DNA from: Nevskia sp.
GTDB taxonomy: Bacteria; Pseudomonadota; Gammaproteobacteria; Nevskiales; Nevskiaceae
Assembly: GCA_028291645.1 (NCBI GenBank)
Contig: JAQGNU010000188.1
Location: forward strand, 1 to 34,764
Direction of reading: 5' to 3'
DNA: 34,764 bases
The notes beneath the pieces are model-generated. The model was not told where the DNA came from. It did not search any database and worked only from the letters and a program-made list of their open reading frames with translations. The position numbers were made by a program, and so were the translations under genes. Numbering within the stretch: the first letter of the stretch is position 1; each line of letters opens with the position of its first letter. Positions 15,377 through 25,226 of the stretch are shown here, in pieces.

Positions 15377-16045
15377 TTAACGTCGTTTCTTGGATGCTGT
15401 AGCGCAATGCGCATCGCGCAGGTGCGAATCGATCAGACGCCGCACGGCCTTGCCAGCGACCGCAATCGGTCCATCGCCGTCGAACGTCAGCCGCGTCAGG
15501 TAGCCGCCTTCCATCAATAGCATCAGCGCGTCGCCGAGCTCGTCAGCATCAGCGGCACCGAGTTCATGCGCGAACTTGCGCAGGCGTCGACGCATTTCCG
15601 ACTTGTGCTGCTCGATCACTTCGCGGCCAGGATGCGCGCCTTCCGGCAACTCGATGACGGCATTGCCGAGCGAGCAGCCGCGCGAGCCATCCATGCAGGT
15701 CAGTTTCATATAGCGATCGAACAGCGCTTCGAGCTGACGCCGCGGATCGCCCTCGTACGGCGCGACGGCGGCGTCCCACCATTGCCAGTATTCCAGGCAC
15801 TGGTCGCGCAGATATTCGGCGATCAATTCGTCCTTCGATGGAAAGCTGCGATAGAAGCTGACCTTGTTGGTGCCCGCCTCGTAGGCGATGGCTTCAACGC
15901 CAACTGCGCGCAATCCATGCCGATAGAACAGCTGGCGCGCGGTTTCGAAGATGCGATCGCGCACGCGCAGCTTCGCGCGCGGCGCCGCCGCGGCGCTGGC
16001 CGCCGCCTCGCTTGCGGACATTTTCAAAGCACTAATTGCATTCAT
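15377..16045 (-). CDS. TetR-family regulator, likely repressor of the RND efflux operon
   Basis: The 222-residue protein has a TetR DNA-binding domain: VRDRIFETARQLFYRHGLRAVGVEAIAYEAGTNKVSFYRSFPSKDELIAEYL (about 28-78). The recognition helix carries SFYRSFPSKDEL. An Ala-rich N-terminal extension precedes it, and the C-terminus is basic. The ATG at 16045 has GGAGA six bases upstream. It is divergent from the adaptor-permease-OMF operon with two similar operator-like sites in front of its own start, so it probably represses itself and the pump. Confidence 0.9.
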   Translation of the reverse strand: MNAISALKMSASEAAASAAAAPRAKLRVRDRIFETARQLFYRHGLRAVGVEAIAYEAGTNKVSFYRSFPSKDELIAEYLRDQCLEYWQWWDAAVAPYEGDPRRQLEALFDRYMKLTCMDGSRGCSLGNAVIELPEGAHPGREVIEQHKSEMRRRLRKFAHELGAADADELGDALMLLMEGGYLTRLTFDGDGPIAVAGKAVRRLIDSHLRDAHCATASKKRR

Positions 16046-16063
16046 GACGAATCTCCACTTGAC

Positions 16064-16113
16064 ATGTTAGTTACCGGTCATTAACGTATGCACTATGTTA
16101 CTTACCGGTAACA
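16064..16113. promoter_or_regulatory. Two tandem operator-like sites upstream of the RND operon regulator
   Basis: ATGTTAGTTACCGGTCATTAAC (site 1, 16064-16085) and ATGTTACTTACCGGTAAC (site 2, from 16095) share ATGTTANTTACCGGT. Each is centred on ACCGGT with flanking inverted TTA/TAA. Their centres are about 30 bases apart. They lie just upstream of the TetR ATG and are the obvious binding sites for its product. Confidence 0.65.
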
Positions 16114-16254
16114 CACATCGCATAGCATCGCGATGTTTCGGTTCCGAGTCAAATCCGCGCTTTAGCGGCAGCCAACGGAAGAACCGCGGTGATCAGGGAT
16201 CGGACCGAATGTCGGTGCCGATCGGACTTTTGCAAGCGCGACAGGGAGTGTGTG

Positions 16255-16509
16255 ATGGCAATCAAATCATTTGTTCCGGCTCTGTACATCCTCGCAGCGG
16301 CAGGCTTCTACCTGTGTCTGGCGCAGGCGCAACCCCAGGCCGCGCAGGCGAAAGTCTGGCCGGTGGACGCGCTGCTGCATCCGATGAATCCGTCCAAAAC
16401 CGCTTCGAAACACCCAGGCGAAAGCCAACCGGCGCGCGTCGGCGTGCCGCTGCTGAACAACCAGCAGTCGGCGCATAACGCGGTCGGGGCGACCCGCCAG
16501 CCGGCTTGA
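16255..16509 (+). CDS. Small hypothetical exported protein, first gene of the RND operon
   Basis: This 84-residue product has a signal peptide (MAIKSFVPALYILAAAGFYLCLAQAQ) and a short, Pro/Gln-rich mature part with no recognised domain. The ATG at 16255 follows GGGAG; the ORF-track start at 16189 adds a basic extension that would damage the signal peptide. It lies between the TetR operator region and the adaptor gene (94 bases upstream of it) on the same strand, so it is probably co-transcribed with the pump. Whether it is functional is uncertain. Confidence 0.5.
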   Translation: MAIKSFVPALYILAAAGFYLCLAQAQPQAAQAKVWPVDALLHPMNPSKTASKHPGESQPARVGVPLLNNQQSAHNAVGATRQPA

Positions 16510-16603
16510 GGCCGTATCGATCGGCCCGCGCCGCCTCGCTCGTAAACGCATCTCCATTTGCGGAAGCCACGCGCTTCCGCGCAGACGCTACAAAGGATTT
16601 TTC

Positions 16604-17869
16604 ATGAACAAGAAACTCACACTCTCTCTCGCCGCCGTTGCCATCAGTGCCGCAGTCGCCGGCACGCTGGCTTACGGCAACAAGCCGAAGGCCGCACCGG
16701 TGGTCGCTGCCGCGCAGGTGACGTCGGCCGAGGTGATCGTCCGTTCGGTCAAGGTCTCGGATGAATTCACCGGCCGCCTCGAAGCGGTCAACACGGTGCA
16801 GATCCGGCCGCGCGTGAATGGCTACATCCAGGCCGTCGGCTTCAAGGAAGGCGAACTGGTGCACCAGGGCCAGCTGCTGTTCCAGATCGATCCGCGGCCG
16901 TATCAGGCCGAGGTCGATCGCCTGGCCGCCAACTACGCGCAGGCGAAGGCCGAGCTGGCGCTGGCGCGCGCCAACGGTGATCGCGCACGCCGCCTGCTCG
17001 AACAGAATGCGATCTCGCGCGAAGAAGCGGATCGTCTCGGCACTGCCGACCAGAGCGCGCAAGCACAACTCGCTTCGGTCGCCGCGCAGCTCGAGAATGC
17101 CAAGCTGAATCTGGGCTACACGCATGTGACCGCGCCGATCGCCGGCCGCGCCAGCAACCAGCACGTCACGCTCGGCAATCTGGTCGCCGGCACCGACGTG
17201 CTGACGACGGTGGTCAGCGTCAATCCGATCTATGCCTATTTCGATGTCGACGAGCAGACCTATCTGAAGTATTCGGATGATCAGGCTGCGGCTGCGTCGA
17301 ATCCCGCGTCGAACGGCGGCAATCTGATCCGTCTCGGCCTCACCAACGAACAGGGTTTCCCGCACGAAGGTCGTCTCGACTTCGTCGACAATCAGGTCAG
17401 CGCGACCTCGGGCACGATCCGTCTGCGTGCGGTGCTGGATAACCAGGATGGGCGCTACACGCCAGGCCTGTTCGCACGTCTGCAATTGACCAGCGGTAAG
17501 ACCTACGATGCCGCCTTGATCGACGACCGTTCGGTCGGCACCGATCTCGGCAACCAGTTCGTCTATGTGATTGCGGCCGACAACAAGGTCGAATACCGCA
17601 AGGTCGCGCTCGGCCCTCTGGTCGATGGGCTGCGCGTCGTCACCGATGGCCTCAAAGCCGGCGACGTGGTCGTCGTCAATGGCCTGCAACGCGTGCATCC
17701 GGGCGATGTCGTACAGCCCAGCAAGGTGGCGATGAACCAGCGTCTCGACGATGCCGCGGTGCGCCGCCTGGCCGAATCGAACGCACAGGCGCCGCTGCCG
17801 CCGACCGCTGCAGCCGCCGCAGCTGCGAAAACCGCCACCGCGCTGAACACCCGCGCTACCCAGGGCTGA
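16604..17869 (+). CDS. RND efflux periplasmic adaptor (MexE/AcrA-like)
   Basis: The 421-residue protein has an N-terminal signal or anchor (residues 1-24), then the membrane-fusion layout: beta-barrel and lipoyl segments (TGRLEAVNTVQIRPRVNGYIQAVGFKEGELVHQGQLLFQIDPRPYQAEV), an alpha-hairpin (about 105-175) and the second lipoyl half (YTHVTAPIAGRAS). No lipobox Cys is seen. It links the inner-membrane pump to the outer-membrane channel. An Ala-rich low-complexity tail ends the protein. The permease starts 31 bases downstream. The set resembles MexEF-OprN. Confidence 0.94.
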   Translation: MNKKLTLSLAAVAISAAVAGTLAYGNKPKAAPVVAAAQVTSAEVIVRSVKVSDEFTGRLEAVNTVQIRPRVNGYIQAVGFKEGELVHQGQLLFQIDPRPYQAEVDRLAANYAQAKAELALARANGDRARRLLEQNAISREEADRLGTADQSAQAQLASVAAQLENAKLNLGYTHVTAPIAGRASNQHVTLGNLVAGTDVLTTVVSVNPIYAYFDVDEQTYLKYSDDQAAAASNPASNGGNLIRLGLTNEQGFPHEGRLDFVDNQVSATSGTIRLRAVLDNQDGRYTPGLFARLQLTSGKTYDAALIDDRSVGTDLGNQFVYVIAADNKVEYRKVALGPLVDGLRVVTDGLKAGDVVVVNGLQRVHPGDVVQPSKVAMNQRLDDAAVRRLAESNAQAPLPPTAAAAAAAKTATALNTRATQG

Positions 17870-17900
17870 TCGGCGCAAGCCGGAGCCAATCGAGTCTTCA

Positions 17901-20900
17901 ATGAATATCTCGCAATTTTTCGTCAACCGCCCGATCTTCGCCGCGGTGCTGTCCATACTGATCGTCATCGCTGGCGCGCTGGCGCTGCCGAACCTGCCGA
18001 TCAGCGAATATCCGGAAGTGGTCCCGCCGACGGTGGTGGTGCGCGCCAATTTTCCCGGCGCCAATCCGAAGACCATCGCGGAAACCGTGGCGACACCGCT
18101 GGAAGAGCAGATCAATGGCGTCGAGCAGATGCTGTACATGTCCTCGCAGGCGACCAGCGATGGCGCCTTGCAGCTGACCGTCACCTTCGCGCTCGGCACC
18201 GATCTCGACAAGGCGCAGGTGCAGGTGCAGAACCGCGTGTCGCAGGCACTGCCGAAGCTGCCGGAGGAAGTGCAGCGGCTCGGCGTCACCACCGACAAGA
18301 GCTCGCCGGACCTGACGATGGTGGTGCACTTGCTGTCGCCGGACAGCCGCTACGACATGCTGTATCTGTCGAACTACGCGCGCCTGCACATCAAGGATGA
18401 GCTGGCGCGTCTCGACGGCGTCGGCGACGTGCAGATCTTCGGCCTCGGCGATTACAGCATGCGCATCTGGCTCGATCCGCAGAAGCTGTCGGTGATGGGC
18501 CTGACCACCGGCGATGTGGTGCGCGCGATTCGCGAGCAGAACGTCGAAGTCGCAGCCGGCGCCTTGAACGCCCCGCCCGCGCACAGCGACGAGAGCTTCC
18601 AGCTCAACATCAATACCAAGGGTCGCCTGATCAACGAAGAGGATTTCCGCAACATCGTGCTGCGTGCCGGGCCCAACGGCGAGATCACGCATCTGCGCGA
18701 AGTCGCGCGAGTCGAACTTGGTTCGAGTCAATATGCGCTGCGCAGTCTGCTGAACAACAAGTCGGCCACTGCAATCCCGATCTTCCAGCGCCCCGGTTCG
18801 AACGCCATCCAGGTGTCGGACGAAGTGCGCGCGAAGATGCAGGAACTGAAGAAGGATTTCCCGCAGGGCGTCGACTACAGCATCGTCTATGACCCGACCG
18901 TGTTCGTGCGCGGTTCGATCCACGCGGTGGTGCACACGCTGTTCGAAGCGATTCTGCTGGTCGTGTTGGTGGTGATCCTGTTCCTGCAGACCTGGCGTGC
19001 ATCGATCATTCCGCTGGTGGCGGTGCCGGTATCGCTGATCGGTACGTTCGCGGTGATGAAAATCTTCGGCTTCTCGCTGAACGCGCTGTCCTTGTTCGGA
19101 CTGGTGCTGGCGATCGGTATCGTCGTCGACGATGCGATCGTCGTGGTCGAGAACGTCGAGCGCAATATCGCGCTCGGCAAATCGCCCAAGGAGGCGACGC
19201 GGCAGGCCATGCGCGAAGTCACCGGGCCGATCGTCGCCACCGCGCTGGTGCTGTGTGCGGTGTTCATCCCGACCGCGTTCATCAGCGGCCTGACCGGCCA
19301 GTTCTATCGCCAGTTCGCATTGACCATCGCGATCTCGACGGTGATCTCGGCGTTCAACTCGCTGACGCTGTCGCCTGCGCTGTCGGCGATCCTGCTGCGC
19401 AGCCACGACGCGCCGAAGGATCGCCTGACGATCGGACTCGATCGCGCGTTCGGCTGGCTGTTCCGTCCGTTCAACCGCGTGTTCGCGCGCGGCTCGAGTG
19501 AATACGTCGGCGTGGTCGGTCGGGTGACGCGCTTCAGTGCGGTCGCGCTGCTGCTGTACGGCGGCCTGATCGGTCTGACCTACCTCGGCTTCAAGAATGT
19601 GCCGACCGGCTTCGTGCCGCAGCAGGACAAGCAGTATCTGGTGTCGTTCGCGCAGCTGCCGGACGCGGCGTCGCTGGAGCGCACCGAGGAAGTCATCCGC
19701 CGCATGTCCGACATCGCGCTGAAGCAGCCGGGTGTCGAAAGCGCGGTGGCCTTCCCCGGCCTGTCGATCAATGGCTTCACCAACAGCACCAACTCCGGCA
19801 TCGTCTTCGTCACGCTCGACCCGTTCGAGAAGCGGCGCAGCAAGGAGCTGTCGGCCGGTGCGATCAGCGGCGCGCTGCAGCATCAGTACGGCAGCATCCA
19901 GGACGCCTACATCGCGATCTTCCCGCCGCCGCCGGTGCAGGGCCTCGGTACGATCGGCGGCTTCCGCATGCAGATCGAGGACCGCGGCAATTTCGGTTTC
20001 GCCGAGCTGTACAAGCAGACGCAGAACCTGATCGCCAAGGGCAAGCAGTCGGGCAAGCTAGCTGGGCTGTTCTCCAGCTTCCAGGTCAACGTGCCGCAGA
20101 TCGACGCGGACGTCGATCGTGAGAAAGCCAAGGCCGAAGGCGTCGATCTGAACGACGTGTTCCAGACCATGCAGGCCTATCTCGGCTCGCTCTACGTCAA
20201 CGACTTCAATCGTTTCGGCCGCACCTATCAGGTCAACGTTTCGGCCGAGCAGCACTTCCGCCGCGAAGCCAGCGACATCCCGCAATTGAAGACGCGCAAC
20301 GCCGCCGGCGAAATGATTCCGCTCGGTTCGTTCGTCACCGTCAAGCAGAGCGCGGGGCCGGATCGCGTCAGCCATTACAACGCCTTCACCACCGCTGAAA
20401 TCAACGGCGCTGGCGCGACCGGCGTCAGCTCGGGCCAGGCGCAAGCCCTGATGGAACAGCTGGCGAAGGAAAACCTGCCGAGCGGCATGTCGTTCGAATG
20501 GACCGACCTGACCTATCAGCAGATCCTGTCCGGCAACACCACTTCGCTGGTGTTCATGCTGTGCGTGCTGCTGGTGTTCCTGGTGCTGGCCGCGCAGTAC
20601 GAGAGTTGGTCGTTGCCCTTGGTCGTGATCCTGATCGTACCGATGGGCCTGTTCTCGGCCATCAGCGGCGTCTGGATGTCGGGCGGCGACAACAATGTGT
20701 TCACCCAGATCGGCTTGATCGTACTGGTCGGCCTCGCCTGTAAGAACGCGATTCTGATCGTCGAATTCGCACGCGAACGCCAGCACGAAGGCATGTCGCT
20801 GATCGCCGCGGTGAAGGAAGCCGCGAAGCTGCGCTTGCGCCCGATCCTGATGACCTCGTGGGCATTCATCATGGGCGTGGTGCCGCTGGTGACCTCGACC

Positions 20901-21092
20901 GGCGCCGGTGCCGAGATGCGTCATGCGATGGGCGTGGCGGTGTTCTCCGGCATGCTCGGCGTGACCTTCTTCGGCCTGCTGCTGACGCCGGTGTTCTACG
21001 TCGTCATCCAGGGCTTCGTCGAGCGTCGCGCGGCGGCGAAACAGCTGCCGCCAGCGACGACGGCCGCAGCTCCGCATACCGCGCGCGCGTAA
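17901..21092 (+). CDS. RND multidrug efflux permease (HAE1, MexF/AcrB-like)
   Basis: The 1063-residue protein starts MNISQFFVNRPIFAAVLSIL, the usual HAE1 beginning. The proton-relay residues are intact: Asp410-Asp411 in GIVVDDAIVVVENVERN (TM4) and Lys948 in GLACKNAILIVEFA (TM10). Twelve membrane helices and two large periplasmic loops are expected for this family. It pumps hydrophobic or amphiphilic compounds out using the proton gradient, with the adaptor and outer-membrane factor encoded on either side. The closest look is the MexF subgroup; the substrates are unknown. Gene spacing supports one operon. Confidence 0.96.
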   Translation: MNISQFFVNRPIFAAVLSILIVIAGALALPNLPISEYPEVVPPTVVVRANFPGANPKTIAETVATPLEEQINGVEQMLYMSSQATSDGALQLTVTFALGTDLDKAQVQVQNRVSQALPKLPEEVQRLGVTTDKSSPDLTMVVHLLSPDSRYDMLYLSNYARLHIKDELARLDGVGDVQIFGLGDYSMRIWLDPQKLSVMGLTTGDVVRAIREQNVEVAAGALNAPPAHSDESFQLNINTKGRLINEEDFRNIVLRAGPNGEITHLREVARVELGSSQYALRSLLNNKSATAIPIFQRPGSNAIQVSDEVRAKMQELKKDFPQGVDYSIVYDPTVFVRGSIHAVVHTLFEAILLVVLVVILFLQTWRASIIPLVAVPVSLIGTFAVMKIFGFSLNALSLFGLVLAIGIVVDDAIVVVENVERNIALGKSPKEATRQAMREVTGPIVATALVLCAVFIPTAFISGLTGQFYRQFALTIAISTVISAFNSLTLSPALSAILLRSHDAPKDRLTIGLDRAFGWLFRPFNRVFARGSSEYVGVVGRVTRFSAVALLLYGGLIGLTYLGFKNVPTGFVPQQDKQYLVSFAQLPDAASLERTEEVIRRMSDIALKQPGVESAVAFPGLSINGFTNSTNSGIVFVTLDPFEKRRSKELSAGAISGALQHQYGSIQDAYIAIFPPPPVQGLGTIGGFRMQIEDRGNFGFAELYKQTQNLIAKGKQSGKLAGLFSSFQVNVPQIDADVDREKAKAEGVDLNDVFQTMQAYLGSLYVNDFNRFGRTYQVNVSAEQHFRREASDIPQLKTRNAAGEMIPLGSFVTVKQSAGPDRVSHYNAFTTAEINGAGATGVSSGQAQALMEQLAKENLPSGMSFEWTDLTYQQILSGNTTSLVFMLCVLLVFLVLAAQYESWSLPLVVILIVPMGLFSAISGVWMSGGDNNVFTQIGLIVLVGLACKNAILIVEFARERQHEGMSLIAAVKEAAKLRLRPILMTSWAFIMGVVPLVTSTGAGAEMRHAMGVAVFSGMLGVTFFGLLLTPVFYVVIQGFVERRAAAKQLPPATTAAAPHTARA

Positions 21093-21121
21093 GCGCATCC
21101 GGTCATCAATCAGAGACTTCG

Positions 21122-22594
21122 ATGAACCTAAATTCGTTAACTGCAGTAAAACCCAAATGGCGCTCGGCTGTGCTGAGCAGCCTGCTGGCGCTGAGCATGA
21201 CGGCCTGCGCGGTCGGCCCCGACTATCACCAGCCGGAGCTTGCACCGGTGACGCTGAAGAACGCCGACGCCACCATCGCGCAAGGCTACGAAGCGCGCTG
21301 GTGGAGCCAGTTCGGCGACAGCACGCTGGACGCGCTGATCCAGCAGGCCGTTGCCAGTAACCTCGATCTGAAGCAGGCGCTGGCGCGCGTTGCCGCCGCA
21401 CGCGCGGCAGTCGGCGAAGCGCATTCGAATCTGTTGCCGACCGTGTCGACCGATGCCAGCTTCACGCGCAGCCGGCTGGAGCAGCCGGGCTTCACCAAGG
21501 AGCGCGTCGGTATCAGCCAGTACCAAGGCGGTTTCGACGCCAGCTGGGAAGTCGACGTGTTCGGCGGCATCCGGCGTTCGGTCGAATCGGCACGCGCGCA
21601 GGCACAGGCCACCGATGCGCAGCTGCGCGACGTGCAGGTGCGCGTGATCGCGGAAGTCGCGCGCAACTACTTCGAACTGCGCGGCACGCAGCTGCGGCTC
21701 GATATCGCTTCGCGCGATCTCGATACGCAGGTCCAGACCGTCAAGCTGACGCAGGCGCGTCGCGATATCGGCAGCGGCCTCGAGCAGGATGTCGCCAGCG
21801 CGGCCGCGCGCCTGGCGGCGACGCAGGCGCAGATTCCGCTGCTGGTAGCGTCTTCGGATCGCTCCAAGTACCGGCTCGCGGTATTGCTCGGCGTGCGTCC
21901 AGGTGAACTGAACGTCGACCTGTCGCCGAAGTCGTTCACCGCGATCAGCCATGCGCTGGCGATCGGCGCGCCGGGCGACGTGCTGGCACGCCGTCCGGAC
22001 GTGCGCGTGGCCGAACGGGATCTCGCTTCCGCGACGGCGAATGTCGGCGTCGCCCAGGCCGATTTCTATCCGCACATCGAAGTCGGCGGCTTCATCGGCT
22101 TCCTGTCCGGCAGCAGTGCCGACATCGGCAGCGTCGCCTCGCATGGCTTCTCGATCGGCCCGAGCATCACCTGGAACGGCCTCAACTTCCAGCGTGTGCA
22201 ATCGCGTCTGCATGAGCGCAAGGCCAATGCCGACGAGGCGCTGGCGAACTATCAGCAGACCGTGCTGCTGGCGCTGGAAGATATCGAAGGCTCGCTGACC
22301 GAGTTCAACCAGGAACGCGTGCGCACCGATCATCTGATCGAACAGGCCAAACAGAGCCGCCGTGCGGCCGATCTCGCCGCGATCCGCTACAAGGAAGGCG
22401 CCACCGATTTCCTGACGCTGCTCGACGCGCAACGCACCGCGCTGTCGGCCGAAGATGATCTGGCGCAGGCGGAGACCGCGATCAACACCAGCACGATCGC
22501 CGTGTACAAGGCGCTCGGCGGCGGCTGGGAAGCCTGCGGCGACGCGCAATGCAGCCAGCTTGCCTCAGCTGGAGCAGCTGCCGGCGCGCCCTAA
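21122..22594 (+). CDS. RND outer-membrane factor lipoprotein (NodT/OprN-like)
   Basis: The 490-residue protein has a lipoprotein signal with lipobox SMTAC (Cys about 29) followed by AVGPDYHQPEL, the standard OMF beginning. Two repeated coiled-coil halves follow (SNLDLKQALARVAAARAAVGEA near 80-100; DVLARRPDVRVAERDLASATANVGVAQADFYPHI near 285-320). It forms the trimeric outer-membrane and periplasmic channel. The ATG at 21122 is 29 bases after the permease stop; the ORF-track start at 20858 lies inside the permease and is rejected. Confidence 0.95.
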   Translation: MNLNSLTAVKPKWRSAVLSSLLALSMTACAVGPDYHQPELAPVTLKNADATIAQGYEARWWSQFGDSTLDALIQQAVASNLDLKQALARVAAARAAVGEAHSNLLPTVSTDASFTRSRLEQPGFTKERVGISQYQGGFDASWEVDVFGGIRRSVESARAQAQATDAQLRDVQVRVIAEVARNYFELRGTQLRLDIASRDLDTQVQTVKLTQARRDIGSGLEQDVASAAARLAATQAQIPLLVASSDRSKYRLAVLLGVRPGELNVDLSPKSFTAISHALAIGAPGDVLARRPDVRVAERDLASATANVGVAQADFYPHIEVGGFIGFLSGSSADIGSVASHGFSIGPSITWNGLNFQRVQSRLHERKANADEALANYQQTVLLALEDIEGSLTEFNQERVRTDHLIEQAKQSRRAADLAAIRYKEGATDFLTLLDAQRTALSAEDDLAQAETAINTSTIAVYKALGGGWEACGDAQCSQLASAGAAAGAP

Positions 22595-22605
22595 CGGAAT
22601 CGACG

Positions 22606-23769
22606 ATGGCCGACGGCGAGCAATCCGACTGGAGCCGGCCGACGATCTCGCGTTCGTCGGCGCAGGCTGGCGCGACGCGCGCGACAGCGCTAGATTCGCG
22701 CCTCTCTACAGTCGTCGCGCTGGGCCTGCTGAGCCTTGTTCTGGTCGCCACGGCGCAAGGAATGCTGATGTCGGCGATGGATAGCTTCAATCTGCACGCG
22801 TTTGGTCCGCTGTTCGCGTTCGTCGCGGTGTTCGCTGCTGCGCTCGGCCTGCCGGTACCGGCGATGCCGGCGCTGATTCTGACCGGCGGTGTACTGGCCG
22901 GCGTGCAGGGCAGCCCCGGCCTGGCGCTGGCCGACTTCTTCGGCGCGCTGCTCGGCGCCGCGGTCGGCGATACGCTGTGGTTCATCGCCGGCCGCCGCCA
23001 CGGCTTCAAGGTATTGCGTCTGTTGTGTCGCATCTCGCTGTCGCGCGATACCTGCGTGCGCCGCACCGAAGGCTTCTTCGAACGTCGCGGCGTGCGCCTG
23101 CTGCTGTTCGCGCGCTTCGTGCCGGGGCTGTCGCTGGTGTCGGTGCCGATGTCGGGCTCGGCGGCGGTGCCGTACCTCAAGTTCGTGCTGTTCGACCTCA
23201 GCGGCGCCGCGCTCTGGATCAGCCTCGGCCTGCTGCTCGGCTATAGTTTTTCCAATCAGATCGACGCGCTGCTGAGCTTCCTGCAGCAGTTCGGCATCGG
23301 TCTGGTCAAGCTCGCGCTGGCGATCATCATCGGCTACATCGCGTTCCGTTGGGTCGAACGCCAGCGACTGCTGCGCCAGTTGCGCATGAGCCGCATCTCG
23401 GCCAGCGAACTGTATGCCTTGATGGCGAACGGTCCGCCGCCGGTGGTGATCGACGTGCGCTCGCGCGAAAGCCGCCGTCTCGATCCCTATCTGATTCCCG
23501 GTGCGCAGCTGTTCGATCTGGAAAAGGATGCCCGCGAACTGGCGCACCTGCGCCGCGAAGGTCCGGTGATCGTCTATTGCTCGTGCCCGAACGAGGCCTC
23601 CGCCGCCGCACTGGCGCAACGCATGCGCAAGCTCGGTTTCGCCGAAGTACGTCCGCTGCATGGCGGACTCGACGCCTGGCGCAAGGCCGGCTGGGAACTG
23701 CAGCGGTGGATCGAACCCGAGCGTGCGGAGATTCTGCAGTTCGCATCGGTCGCAAACCATCGGACTTAA
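22606..23769 (+). CDS. DedA-family membrane protein fused to a C-terminal rhodanese domain
   Basis: The 387-residue protein has a DedA/SNARE-associated domain (about 60-245), with the signature FFGALLGAAVGDTLWFIAGRRHG and ARFVPGLSLVSVPMSG. A rhodanese domain follows (about 270-365): PPVVIDVRSRESRRLDPYLIPGA and VIVYCSCPNEASAAALAQRM, with the catalytic Cys in YCSC. DedA proteins act in lipid carrier or lipid scrambling and membrane homeostasis; the rhodanese domain handles sulfane sulfur. The ATG at 22606 is 12 bases after the OMF stop, so it may be read with the pump. I know DedA-rhodanese fusions from other proteobacteria. Confidence 0.88.
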   Translation: MADGEQSDWSRPTISRSSAQAGATRATALDSRLSTVVALGLLSLVLVATAQGMLMSAMDSFNLHAFGPLFAFVAVFAAALGLPVPAMPALILTGGVLAGVQGSPGLALADFFGALLGAAVGDTLWFIAGRRHGFKVLRLLCRISLSRDTCVRRTEGFFERRGVRLLLFARFVPGLSLVSVPMSGSAAVPYLKFVLFDLSGAALWISLGLLLGYSFSNQIDALLSFLQQFGIGLVKLALAIIIGYIAFRWVERQRLLRQLRMSRISASELYALMANGPPPVVIDVRSRESRRLDPYLIPGAQLFDLEKDARELAHLRREGPVIVYCSCPNEASAAALAQRMRKLGFAEVRPLHGGLDAWRKAGWELQRWIEPERAEILQFASVANHRT

Positions 23770-23838
23770 GGCAAGCGCGCGCCGATGACGACGATCGGCG
23801 CGCCGGATCTTGTCGGGCACGCGCCGCACCACGCATAG

Positions 23839-24264
<426 letters not shown>

Positions 24265-24465
24265 CACTGCGGCGGCGGCGGCGCGACGTAAGCGCGGTGA
24301 AGTGATCCGATCGGATCAGGTCCGCCGCCGCGGGCTCGCTAGACTCAGGTGCTGCGGTTCGATGCACTAGCGATAAATCCGCCCGGCACGGCCGCACTTA
24401 TTTCATGAATGCGGAAGCTCGCCCGGGTTTTTCGCGCCACCCGCTTCGCCTGGAGGAGTCCGGCC

Positions 24466-25002
24466 ATGCCTTTAACCCGCGATCAAATCGAAGCGCGCGC
24501 CGTCGCGCTGCAGGTTGCCTTCGTCGAGGCCGCGCGCCGCAACGAATGGCGCTGGATCGCCGACGAGTTTTACGCGCAGGATTGCGAATACGTCTGCGAA
24601 TACGCCGGCACCATGCTGGTCCGTGCGCGCAGTCGCGACGAAATCCGCGCCACCCACTACGGCCGCGACATGATGGTCGGCTGGGAGGGCTGGAGCTTTC
24701 CGATCGAGCGCTACACCACGCACGGCAATCAGATCATCACGCACTGGTGGAATCGCGGCCCCGGCACGCGCGCCGACGGCAGCCATTATCAAACGCCTGG
24801 CGTGTCGTTCATCACCGTCAACGACGACGGACTGTTCACCAGCCAGCTCGACCTGTTCGATCTCGCCCACCAGATGCATCTGTGCGACGAGCTCGACGCG
24901 GCCGGATTGCTGTCGGCGAAACTGAAAGAACTCTGGGTGGTGCCGACCAAGCAGCGGCTGATCGAAATGCTCAGTCGCAACTTGCCGGCGGCGGCCCGAT
25001 AG
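24466..25002 (+). CDS. SnoaL/NTF2-like protein
   Basis: The 178-residue protein shows an NTF2-like cone-fold pattern: AFVEAARRNEWRWIADEFYAQDCEYVCEYAG, then ARSRDEIRATHYG, and later ITHWWNRGP and GVSFITVNDDG. Such proteins include polyketide cyclases and small hydrolases or isomerases; no specific role can be read here. GGAGGAG at 24452-24458 gives good spacing to the ATG at 24466, which decides the start. It is preceded by about 200 bases after glnK with nothing I recognise. Confidence 0.75.
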   Translation: MPLTRDQIEARAVALQVAFVEAARRNEWRWIADEFYAQDCEYVCEYAGTMLVRARSRDEIRATHYGRDMMVGWEGWSFPIERYTTHGNQIITHWWNRGPGTRADGSHYQTPGVSFITVNDDGLFTSQLDLFDLAHQMHLCDELDAAGLLSAKLKELWVVPTKQRLIEMLSRNLPAAAR

Positions 25003-25170
25003 CAGCAGCGACAAGCTTTCATCCGGCTTTCATCGGACCACAGTCCGATTCGGCATCATGTCGGCAACGATGCTGCTGACGAGCCTGATCGACCTGAAAG
25101 CAGCAGAAGAATGGGCCGATGTCTTGCGATCGCTTCGGCAGAATGTCGCCAAGTATCAACCGGCTGGCCG

Positions 25171-25193
25171 AAAAAGATTATTCTTTTTATACT
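25171..25193 (+). promoter_or_regulatory. AT-rich perfect inverted repeat overlapping a -10-like box
   Basis: AAAAAGA-TTAT-TCTTTTT is a perfect 7-base inverted repeat with a 4-base loop, directly followed by TATACT (25188-25193), which resembles a -10 element. It lies about 35 bases before the carboxylesterase start in an otherwise GC-rich area. It could be an operator overlapping a promoter, or a weak terminator of the previous gene. Confidence 0.4.
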
Positions 25194-25226
25194 CTCCTTT
25201 TCCATCCGATCGGAGCATGAGCATCG

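Noticed and set aside
17898-19883. 661-residue minus-strand ORF and similar long antisense ORFs in the RND and BVMO genes
   Set aside because: They are Arg/His/Gln-rich shadows of strongly conserved plus-strand genes, a known effect of high GC codon bias.
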